DNA of 32,295 nucleotides from an uncultured delta proteobacterium (GTDB taxonomy: Bacteria > Myxococcota_A > Polyangia > Polyangiales > Polyangiaceae): contig CAITLX010000641.1 of the NCBI GenBank assembly GCA_903893335.1, positions 1 through 32,295 of the forward strand, given 5' to 3'. Every line of letters begins with the position of its first letter. Position 1 is the stretch's first letter. A model generated the notes under the pieces. It searched no databases and had not been told where the DNA came from. It saw only the letters and a list, made by a program, of their open reading frames with translations. Below, in pieces: positions 7,680 through 14,374 of the stretch. Both the position numbers and the translations under genes were made by a program.

Positions 7680-8876
7680 TCAGCCGAGGACGACGAACTT
7701 GAGGTAGCGCCCCTCGGGCCAGCCGGCGACGACCGGGTGGTCGACGGGGGGACCGAACGAGGCGACCACCGAGAGGTCGGCGCGGCCGAGGCTCGCGTCG
7801 TCGAGCGTCGCGAGGAACTCGTCGGGGCCGACGTGGCTCGAGCACGACGCGGCGCAGAGCGTGCCCCCGGGCGCGAGCACCGCGGCGCAGGCTGCGTGCA
7901 GCCGGCGGTAGGTGGTGAGCGCGCGGGGCTTGGCCTTCTCGCTCGGCGCGAAGCTCGGCGGGTCGCAGATGACGAGATCCCACTGCTCGCCCCGGGCGCG
8001 CGCGCCGTCGAGGAACGCGAGCGCGTCGGCGGTGACCCACGCGTGGGGGGTGGGGTCGACGCCGTTGGCGCGGAAGGTGCGCTGCGCGGTGGCGTGCGCC
8101 GCGTGCGCGACGTCGACCGAGGTGACGCGCCCCGAGCCCCCGAGCACCGCGGCGATCGAGAACCCGCCGGCGTAGCTGTAGAGGTTGAGCACGCGGCGGC
8201 CGCGGGCGAGGCCCCGCACGCGCACGCGGTTGTCGCGCTGGTCGAGGAACGCGCCCGTCTTCTGGCCGCGCGCGAGGTCGACCCAGGTGCGGACCCCGCT
8301 CTCGAGCACCTCGATGCTGTCGGGCGCGGGCTCGCCCTGCAAGGGCTCGAGCATCGACGCTCCGCCGCTCTGCCCGTCGCGCGGCACGCGGCGCGCGAGG
8401 GTGCGCACGCCGCGGGCGACGAGCAGCGGCCAGATGCGCGCGGCGACGCGCTCGAGCCACGCGTCCATCGCGGCGCCGTCGGGGCGGGCGACCACCGCGT
8501 GGTCGTAGCGGTCGAGCACGAGCCCCGGGACGCGGTCCCCCTCGCCGTGCAGCAGGCGGTACGCGTTGGTCGCGGGGTCGGCGAGGAACCGGTCGCGGCG
8601 CTCGAGGGCGCGCTCGACCCGGGCGGCGACGAGGTCGAGGTCGAGCCGCTGGGCGGCGTCGCGCGTGAAGACGCGCACGGCGATGGGCGCCACGGGGTCC
8701 CAGGTGCCGCGGGCGACGAACGCGCCGTCGCGCCCGACGAGATCGACCACGGCTCCCGCGCCGAACGACGCGCCTCCCCAGCGCGCGTCGCGGAACACCC
8801 AGGGGTGACCTCGGCGCAGCGCGGCCGCGACCGAGTCGTCGATCGCAAGCTGCCCGTCCGAACCCGCGCGCGCCAT
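7680..8876 (-). CDS. RlmI-family class I SAM-dependent rRNA methyltransferase
   Basis: A 398-residue enzyme of the RlmI/RlmK-like group, which methylates cytosine C5 in 23S rRNA. Residues 1-75 form a PUA-type RNA-binding domain with the family's HPWVF near the N-terminus. A linker domain with LDRYD follows. The Rossmann methyltransferase domain has the SAM loop NLYSYAGGFS (231-240), the acidic end of strand 2 (VDV, 254-256), motif IV CDPPSFA (304-310) and SCSSH (344-348), the usual place of the catalytic cysteine in this group. ATG 8876 is preferred over an in-frame ATG at 8894 because the latter lies inside the predicted -10 box. The exact rRNA site is assumed from the family. It is divergent from the lipoprotein gene by only 27 bases. 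Confidence 0.88.
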   Translation of the reverse strand: MARAGSDGQLAIDDSVAAALRRGHPWVFRDARWGGASFGAGAVVDLVGRDGAFVARGTWDPVAPIAVRVFTRDAAQRLDLDLVAARVERALERRDRFLADPATNAYRLLHGEGDRVPGLVLDRYDHAVVARPDGAAMDAWLERVAARIWPLLVARGVRTLARRVPRDGQSGGASMLEPLQGEPAPDSIEVLESGVRTWVDLARGQKTGAFLDQRDNRVRVRGLARGRRVLNLYSYAGGFSIAAVLGGSGRVTSVDVAHAAHATAQRTFRANGVDPTPHAWVTADALAFLDGARARGEQWDLVICDPPSFAPSEKAKPRALTTYRRLHAACAAVLAPGGTLCAASCSSHVGPDEFLATLDDASLGRADLSVVASFGPPVDHPVVAGWPEGRYLKFVVLG

Positions 8877-8884
8877 GGCGGCCG

Positions 8885-8893
8885 GGTGTAGCA
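8885..8893 (-). promoter_or_regulatory. Extended -10-like box of the methyltransferase gene, inside a compact divergent promoter
   Basis: On the minus strand this reads TGCTACACC and ends eight nt before the ATG at 8876, nearly identical in sequence and spacing to the element before efp. On the opposite strand the same bases include TAGCAT (8889-8894), a four-of-six -10 match. Both divergent genes must start from about 27 bp, so their promoters overlap. Confidence 0.45.
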
Positions 8894-8903
8894 TGGGGAG
8901 GCG

Positions 8904-10013
8904 ATGCGGTGCTGGGCTCCCCTACCGCGCCTCGCGTGGCTCACGGCGCTCGTGGCCGCGGCGACCGCGGCCTGCTCGGGCGACCACGCGGGCCTGGCAG
9001 CGGGCGCAGGCGACGCCGCCACGCAGGGAGCAGACGCGGCCGACGGCGCCCGGGACGGCGACGCCGACGCGGCGAGCGACGCGGAGAGCGACGGCGCCGA
9101 CCCCTCCGACGCACCCGTCGAGGCCGAGGCTGGCCCCCCTCCGGCGCCCCACCTGCTGGTGGTGCAGGGCTTCGCGGACGCCGAGCGCGCGCGGCTCTGC
9201 ATCGTCCCCTGGTCGGGCGGGCACGACCAGCCGGGCAGCGTGCTCCCCCTGCCCGCCGACGCGGCGGGGCTCGGCCCCGGCGAGGCGCTCGCGGTCGACG
9301 CGATCGCAGGCGTCGATCTCGCGCACGACGACGTCCACCTGCTCGCGTTCGTGTCGCACCTCGAGCTCCTCGCGGGCCTCTCGTGCGCCGACGCCATCGC
9401 GCTCGCGGGCAGCGACGCCGCCGTGCGCCCCGAGCTTCGCTCGCTGCCCTGGCTGCCCGAGGGCACGCTGGCCGGACACGGCCCCGTGCTCGTCGCGACG
9501 AGCGGCTGCGGGGCGGGGCACGCCGAGGCGCTCGCCGCCACCGCGTGTGGGCCGGGCTACCAGGCGGCCCTCGGCAACGCGACGGTGCTCGTCGCGCTGC
9601 TCTCGGCCGAGGCCCCCGCAGGCGCCGTCGCCCTCCAGGTCGCGCTCGTGCCCCCGGGCTCCGCGCCCCTCGACGTGCACCTCGCGCCAGCCGGCGCCCT
9701 CCCCGAGCAGACGCTCGTCGACGGGCTCGGCCCCGCGCGCCTCGAGCCTCGGCCGGTCGGCGCCGCGATCGCCCGCGCCGCCTTCGGCGACCCGCTCGAC
9801 GCCGCCTGGATCACGGTGCGCGCCACGGGCACGACGAGCGAGCTCGCGCGCTTCGACGTCGCGGGCGCGCTCGCGCGCGCGGGGCTCGCGCCCGCCGACC
9901 TCGCCGACGGCCGGGCGTTCGCGCTCGTGCTCGCCGGAGCGCCCCCAGGGCTCGGCGCCGGGGGCTTCTGGCGGCCGCCGACCGCCACGCTGGTGCGCGT
10001 CGGGCCGGGGTGA
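8904..10013 (+). CDS. Lipoprotein of unknown function with Asp/Ala-rich linker
   Basis: A 369-residue predicted lipoprotein that I do not recognise. Residues 1-23 are a signal peptide with a TAAC lipobox and lipidated Cys24. Residues about 25-80 are an acidic Asp/Ala/Gly-rich linker of the type common in myxobacterial surface proteins. The rest (about 85-369) is a folded, mostly beta/alpha domain with five Cys residues, including two in CGAGH...ACG; no catalytic motif is recognised. It contains text such as LLVVQGFADAERARLCIVPW near the start of the domain, which may help searches. GGGGAGG at 8895-8901 ends only two bases before the ATG, a short spacing. It is convergent with the TPR protein gene, seven bases apart. 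Confidence 0.8.
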   Translation: MRCWAPLPRLAWLTALVAAATAACSGDHAGLAAGAGDAATQGADAADGARDGDADAASDAESDGADPSDAPVEAEAGPPPAPHLLVVQGFADAERARLCIVPWSGGHDQPGSVLPLPADAAGLGPGEALAVDAIAGVDLAHDDVHLLAFVSHLELLAGLSCADAIALAGSDAAVRPELRSLPWLPEGTLAGHGPVLVATSGCGAGHAEALAATACGPGYQAALGNATVLVALLSAEAPAGAVALQVALVPPGSAPLDVHLAPAGALPEQTLVDGLGPARLEPRPVGAAIARAAFGDPLDAAWITVRATGTTSELARFDVAGALARAGLAPADLADGRAFALVLAGAPPGLGAGGFWRPPTATLVRVGPG

Positions 10014-10020
10014 CGCGCCG

Positions 10021-10881
10021 TCAGTGGTGCAGGCTGACGTCGGCGAGCAGCGAGCGCGCGTCGTTGGCGAGCGCGCTGTCGGGGAAGCGGCGGAGGAAGC
10101 CGCGCAGCGTGTTCTTCGCGTCGTTGTAGGCCTGGATGTCGATCTCGCACTGCGCGAGCAGCAGCGTCGCGTCGTCCATGATCTCCTTGTCGGCCGAGGC
10201 CTCGCTGAGCGGGATCAGCAGCGGGATCGCGTCGCGCTGGCGCGAGAGGCGGCGCAGCGCGTCGGCCAGGTTGTACCGAGCGAGCGGCGCGTGGGCCGCG
10301 TCGTCCTTGTACTTGAGCGACTCCTCGAAGGCCTGCTGCGCCTCGTGCCAGCGCCCGTTGCGCGCCTGGTCGAGCCCCTGGTGGTAGGCCGACACCGAGA
10401 GCTCGCCGCGCGCGCGCTCGGCTGCGTCGGCGAAGACGGCCAGCTCGGTCTTGGTCAGCGGCTCGTTCTTGATCGTCTCGAACTGCTCGACGACCTCGGC
10501 GCGCTTGGCCCCCCGCACCAGCTCGTAGAACGCGGCGGCGTGCGCCTCGGCGCGCGCGCGGTCCTCGTCGCGCTTCTGCCCCTCCTTGGTGTCGCGCAGC
10601 GAGCGCTCGAGCGCGCGGCGCGTCTCCTCCGTCTTGGCCTCGACGGCGTCGACGCGCGCGTCCCACGCGAACTTGATGATGACGAGCGCCACGAAGAGGA
10701 ACGCGACGTACATCGCCGCGCTGTTGAGCCCGAGGCGCCGCTCCTGCTGCTGCTGGCGCTTCGCGAGGCTGCGCAGGTCCGCCGAGAGGGCGTTGGTCAG
10801 GTTGTTCGTCTTGATGACGAGGCCACGTGACTCGATGATTTCGCGCTTGAGGTCGCGCAGCTCGTCCGCAAGGTCGTCCAT
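10021..10881 (-). CDS. Membrane-anchored coiled-coil protein with C-terminal TPR-like repeats
   Basis: A 286-residue protein without a named family. Residues 1-52 are highly charged and predicted coiled coil, with a QQQQ run at 43-46. One membrane segment, MYVAFLFVALVIIKFAW (57-73), follows. Residues about 76-150 are again charged and helical (coiled coil). The C-terminus (about 165-286) has TPR-like helical hairpins, for example the part with AYHQGLDQARNGRWHEAQ and LARYNLADALRRLSRQ, like tetratricopeptide proteins such as YbgF/YfgM. A scaffolding role at the envelope is inferred. ATG 10881 starts the charged helix; an upstream ATG at 10932 would add an Arg-rich stretch and is less likely. 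A weak -10-like TACCCT lies ten nt upstream. It is divergent from efp. Confidence 0.8.
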   Translation of the reverse strand: MDDLADELRDLKREIIESRGLVIKTNNLTNALSADLRSLAKRQQQQERRLGLNSAAMYVAFLFVALVIIKFAWDARVDAVEAKTEETRRALERSLRDTKEGQKRDEDRARAEAHAAAFYELVRGAKRAEVVEQFETIKNEPLTKTELAVFADAAERARGELSVSAYHQGLDQARNGRWHEAQQAFEESLKYKDDAAHAPLARYNLADALRRLSRQRDAIPLLIPLSEASADKEIMDDATLLLAQCEIDIQAYNDAKNTLRGFLRRFPDSALANDARSLLADVSLHH

Positions 10882-10952
10882 GCCGCGCAGCAGGGTAGCC
10901 CTTTTCCGGGCCCGTGGGCGCAGAGCCCCCATTGCCGCCCGGCGAAAGCTCG

Positions 10953-10961
10953 TGCTACACG
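10953..10961 (+). promoter_or_regulatory. Extended -10-like box upstream of efp
   Basis: TGCTACACG lies nine nt before the ATG at 10971, with TTGCCG at 10932-10937 as a possible -35 (18 nt before TACACG). There is no Shine-Dalgarno sequence in the short interval, GGCCGCCGC, so a leaderless or very short-leader mRNA is expected. Confidence 0.5.
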
Positions 10962-10970
10962 GGCCGCCGC

Positions 10971-11534
10971 ATGGCCACGACGCAGGACATCCGCAAGAAC
11001 CTCAAGATGCTCATCGACGGCACACCCTTCGTGTGCCTCGAGGCCCAGTTCGTGAAGCCGGGCAAGGGGCAGGCGTTCAGCCGCTGCCGCCTGCGCAACC
11101 TCGTGACGGGCAACGTCATCGAGCGCACGTACAAGTCGGGCGAGACCGTCGAGGTCGCCGACATCGAAGAGCGCAAGATGCAGTACATCTACCCGGAGGG
11201 CGACACCTTCGTGTTCATGGACCAGCAGACGGGCGACCAGGTCTACGTCCCCGACGACAAGCTGGGCGACGAGAAGCAGTTTCTCATCGACGGCCTCGAC
11301 GTCGAGGTCATGTTCTTCAACGGCAACCCCATCGGCGTCGAGCTCCCGGCCCACGTCGTCATCCAGATCGCCGCCAGCGACCCTGGCATCAAGGGGGACA
11401 CCGCGAGCGGCGCGAGCAAGCCCGCCACGCTCTCGACGGGTGCCGTCATCCAGGTCCCGCTCTTCATCAAGGAGGGCGAGTGGATCAAGGTCGACACGCG
11501 CGAGGCCAGGTACCTCGAGCGCGTCAACCGCTGA
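10971..11534 (+). CDS. efp: Elongation factor P
   Basis: This 187-residue protein is translation factor EF-P, which binds between the P and E sites of the ribosome and rescues stalling at consecutive prolines. It shows the KOW-like N-terminal domain (1-64), then two OB domains, with the C-terminal GVIQVPLFIKEGEWIKVDT-like segment that defines the family. The loop that carries the modification reads VKPGKGQAF with Lys32, the same as the E. coli loop whose lysine receives beta-lysine via EpmA/EpmB. The enzymes needed are not in this window. Length and start (ATG 10971, MATTQDIRKNL) agree with the family. It is a single-gene unit, not linked to accC or other usual neighbours. Confidence 0.96.
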   Translation: MATTQDIRKNLKMLIDGTPFVCLEAQFVKPGKGQAFSRCRLRNLVTGNVIERTYKSGETVEVADIEERKMQYIYPEGDTFVFMDQQTGDQVYVPDDKLGDEKQFLIDGLDVEVMFFNGNPIGVELPAHVVIQIAASDPGIKGDTASGASKPATLSTGAVIQVPLFIKEGEWIKVDTREARYLERVNR

Positions 11535-11543
11535 GCCGTCTCC

Positions 11544-11557
11544 CCGGCGCGCGCCGG
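11544..11557. terminator. Perfect palindrome after efp
   Basis: CCGGCGCGCGCCGG, ten bases after the efp stop, is a perfect 14-bp palindrome. It can form only a small hairpin and has no U-tract. A role in ending the efp transcript is possible but weakly supported. Confidence 0.2.
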
Positions 11558-11632
11558 TCCGCCCCCGAGCGGGCCTGAGCCGAACCTGACCGCGCGCCGA
11601 CCCGCCGAGGGGGCGCGCCCGCCGCGGCTCGG

Positions 11633-11641
11633 TGCTATTGC
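11633..11641 (+). promoter_or_regulatory. Extended -10-like box just upstream of the MoxR gene
   Basis: TGCTATTGC ends six nt before the GTG at 11648. No Shine-Dalgarno sequence fits in between, so the GTG is probably at or within a few bases of the mRNA 5' end. Confidence 0.45.
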
Positions 11642-11647
11642 GGTCGC

Positions 11648-12475
11648 GTGCCCCGCACCGCGACCCTCGACCACGTCACGCTGCAGCTCTGCGAGCCCGA
11701 CGATCTCCGCCTCTCGTGGGTGGGGCGCGACGACCTGCTCGCGCAGCTCGAGGCGGCCTGGCTCGTCGTCGACGAGCGCGACCTGCCGATGAACCCGCGG
11801 CTCATCGGCAAGCCAGGCGTCGGCAAGACGACGCTCGCGTACGCCGCCGCCCGCGCGTCGGGCAAGCCCGCGTACCTGTTCCAGGCGACGATGGACACGC
11901 GCCCCGAGGACCTCATCGTGACGCCGGTCGTCGCCCCCGGCGGCGGCATCGTCTACGCGGCGAGCGCCATCGTCACGGCGATGATCGACGGCGGGGTCGC
12001 CATCCTCGACGAGGGCAACCGCATGAGCGAGAAGTCGTGGGCGTCGCTCGCCCCGCTGCTCGACCGGCGCCGCTACGTCGAGTCGCTCGTGGCCGGCATC
12101 AAGATCCGCGCGCACGAGGGGTTCCGCTTCGTCGCCACGATGAACGACGACGCCTCGACGTTCGATCTGCCCGAGTACGTGCAGTCGCGCCTCATGCCCA
12201 CCGTCGTCATCGACTTCCCCGAGCCCGACGAGGAGCGCGCCATCCTCGAGAACAACCTCCCGTTCGCGAAGGAGGAGGTGCTCGCCTACGTCACCGCGTT
12301 CCTCGCCCGGGCGCACGCCGCCGACGAGCCCTACACGGCGCGCGACGGCGTCAACCTCGCCCGCTACGCCATCAAGCGCGCCGCGCAGCGCGGCGCGGAG
12401 GCCGGCCCCGCCGACCTGCGCGAGGCGCTCGTGCGCACGCTCGGGGTCGACGCGCTCCGCCACCTCGTCGACTGA
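11648..12475 (+). CDS. MoxR-type AAA+ ATPase
   Basis: A 275-residue AAA+ ATPase of the MoxR/AAA_5 type. Such proteins act as chaperone-like remodelers, often for partner proteins encoded next to them. Walker A is GKPGVGKT (54-61), Walker B VAILDE (117-122), sensor 1 is FVATMND (161-167, Asn166), and a likely arginine finger is Arg181 in QSRLMP. The C-terminal lid is short, ending about residue 275, so the protein is at the small end of the family. The start is a GTG at 11648 right after a -10-like box. The next gene begins seven bases after the stop, so both are one transcript. No VWA-domain protein, the usual MoxR partner, is present in the window. Confidence 0.88.
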   Translation: MPRTATLDHVTLQLCEPDDLRLSWVGRDDLLAQLEAAWLVVDERDLPMNPRLIGKPGVGKTTLAYAAARASGKPAYLFQATMDTRPEDLIVTPVVAPGGGIVYAASAIVTAMIDGGVAILDEGNRMSEKSWASLAPLLDRRRYVESLVAGIKIRAHEGFRFVATMNDDASTFDLPEYVQSRLMPTVVIDFPEPDEERAILENNLPFAKEEVLAYVTAFLARAHAADEPYTARDGVNLARYAIKRAAQRGAEAGPADLREALVRTLGVDALRHLVD

Positions 12476-12482
12476 GGCGGCC

Positions 12483-14282
12483 GTGGGGCGCATCGTCTAC
12501 GCGCCGATCGTCCACGAGAGCCTGCCGTTCGCGCGCGCGGTGCGCGAGGCCTTCGAGCGCGAGCGCCCCGACTGCGTGGCGGTCGAGCTCCCCGAGACGC
12601 TCTCGGCGCCGGTCGCGCGCGCGGTCGCGCGCCTGCCGCTGCTCTCGCTGCTGCGCTGGCGCGACGGCGCCGACCCGCCCTCGTACCTCGTCGTCGAGCC
12701 CTGCGACGGCGTGTTCGAGGCGCTGCGGCTCGCCCATGAGCACCGCGTGCCGGCGCACCTCGTCGATCGCGACACGGCCCGCTACGGGGCGCACCACGAT
12801 CAGCTGCCCGACCCGGCCGCCATCGACTCGATCGGCTACGAGGCGTACGTCGCGGCGGTCGAACCCGCGCTCGGTGCCGAGACGGCGACGCCCGACGACG
12901 TGCAGCGCGAGCGCACGATGGCCTTCCACCTCGCGCGGCTCGCCGAGCGCCACGCGTGCGTGCTCTTCGTCTGCGGCCTGGCGCACGCGGCGCGCGTGCG
13001 CGCGCTCGTCTCGCAGGGCGACCTGCCGCGACCGCTCGGCCGCACGAGGCGCGACGGCGTCGAGGTGCTGCACCTGCACGAGGCGAGCTCGCGCGAGGTG
13101 CTGGGAGAGCCTCCGTGGGTGCAGGCTCGCTGGGAGCGCCTGCGCGCCGACGGCGCCGCGCTCGGGGCCGCGCGGCTCGACCGCGTCGGCCTCGCAGGCG
13201 AGCTCCTGCTCGAGGCCCGCGCCCGCATGGCGAAGGACGACGGCGAGCGCGTCGAGTCGCGCGCCCTCGCGCTCGCGATGCGCTACGCGCAGAACCTCGC
13301 GCGGGTGCGCGGGGCGCTCGCCCCGTCGCTCGCCGACGTCGTCGTCGCGGCGCGCGGCGTCGGCTCCGACGACTTCGCGTGGCACGCGTGGGACCTCGCC
13401 ACCGCCTGGCCCTGGCAGGCCGACCCGGCCGACCTGCCGACCTACCGCGTGACGCTCGAGGAGCTCGCGCGCGGGTCGCGTCGGCTCTGGCTCGAGCGAC
13501 GCAAGAAGACGCGTCGGCACCTGCTGCGCGTCGTGCGCGATCGCCCCCACGCCCCCGCCGGTGCCCCCTTCACCGCCCCCGACGCGAAGAGCCCGCGGCT
13601 CTGCAGCCACCCGCCCGAGGACGTCCGCGTCGAGGCCTTCGGCGCGCACGTGCGCCGCCGCGCCAAGGGGCTCTTCACGAGCGAGCGAGCGAGCGTCGTG
13701 CCGATGACGACGGGCCTCGCCGACGGCCTCGATCTGCGCGAGACCATCCGCGCCCTCGCCCACGACCGACGCCTGCGCGTGCGCGAGGACGCCTCGATGC
13801 CCGGCGAGGTGTCGGCCGTCTGCGTGCTGTTCGACCCCGACGACGCCGACGACCGCTACCCGTGGACGCTGACCTGGCAGGGGGAGCACGAGGGCGAGAG
13901 CGACATGGCGCTGTACGCGACGCCGCCCGACGCGCGCCCCGTCGGGCCGGGTGTCGGCCGCTGCGAGTACGGCGGCTTCCTCATGACGTGGCCGCCGGGC
14001 CGCATGTTCGAGGTGTTCGAGGACGGCTACTTCGACGCGGCGGCGACGAAGGGGGAGCGCCTGCTGCTCGCCGCGATCGACTACGCGCCCGGCCGGCTCG
14101 TCGCGCACGTGGCCCCCAAACCGCCTCGCGCGCGTCTCATCGCGCTCGCCCGGCGCGCGGGCAAGAAGGTGCTGCACGTGCCGCTCGGGCAGCTCTCGCC
14201 CGATCTGCTGCGGAAAATCAGGGTCTTCCACGTCCTCGAGGGGCACCACGTCCGCTCCTGGGCCCGCTCGCACCTGCGGTGA
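12483..14282 (+). CDS. Large MoxR-associated protein with TraB/TIKI-like N-terminal domain
   Basis: A 599-residue protein without a confident name. Residues 1-175 resemble the TraB/TIKI/DUF5682 group: PIVHES with His11 near the N-terminus, the helix RAVREAFERERPD followed by CVAVELPE (Glu35, Glu38), then LVDRD (93-97) and a final strand-helix VLFVCGLAHAARV with His168. TIKI-type proteins use such His/Glu residues for metal-dependent peptide hydrolysis, so a hydrolase role is possible but inferred. The middle (about 180-420) is helical and Arg-rich; the C-terminus (about 430-599) is a separate alpha/beta domain ending in FHVLEGHHVRSWAR. No signal peptide or membrane segment is seen. The GTG at 12483 is seven bases after the MoxR stop, which ties its function to that ATPase. 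Confidence 0.78.
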   Translation: MGRIVYAPIVHESLPFARAVREAFERERPDCVAVELPETLSAPVARAVARLPLLSLLRWRDGADPPSYLVVEPCDGVFEALRLAHEHRVPAHLVDRDTARYGAHHDQLPDPAAIDSIGYEAYVAAVEPALGAETATPDDVQRERTMAFHLARLAERHACVLFVCGLAHAARVRALVSQGDLPRPLGRTRRDGVEVLHLHEASSREVLGEPPWVQARWERLRADGAALGAARLDRVGLAGELLLEARARMAKDDGERVESRALALAMRYAQNLARVRGALAPSLADVVVAARGVGSDDFAWHAWDLATAWPWQADPADLPTYRVTLEELARGSRRLWLERRKKTRRHLLRVVRDRPHAPAGAPFTAPDAKSPRLCSHPPEDVRVEAFGAHVRRRAKGLFTSERASVVPMTTGLADGLDLRETIRALAHDRRLRVREDASMPGEVSAVCVLFDPDDADDRYPWTLTWQGEHEGESDMALYATPPDARPVGPGVGRCEYGGFLMTWPPGRMFEVFEDGYFDAAATKGERLLLAAIDYAPGRLVAHVAPKPPRARLIALARRAGKKVLHVPLGQLSPDLLRKIRVFHVLEGHHVRSWARSHLR

Positions 14283-14325
14283 CGCTGCCAGCCCGCGCAC
14301 GCTTCCCGTGGCGCCGCGCCGGGTG

Positions 14326-14334
14326 TGGTACGCC
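14326..14334 (+). promoter_or_regulatory. Extended -10-like box upstream of the acyl-CoA dehydrogenase operon
   Basis: TGGTACGCC fits TGnTAnnn and lies 40 nt before the ATG at 14375. Unlike the leaderless candidates it leaves room for a leader with a ribosome site, GAGGTGA at 14365-14371. Confidence 0.35.
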
Positions 14335-14374
14335 CCCCCGCGCGGCACCGGGGAGCCGCGGTGCGAGGTGACCC

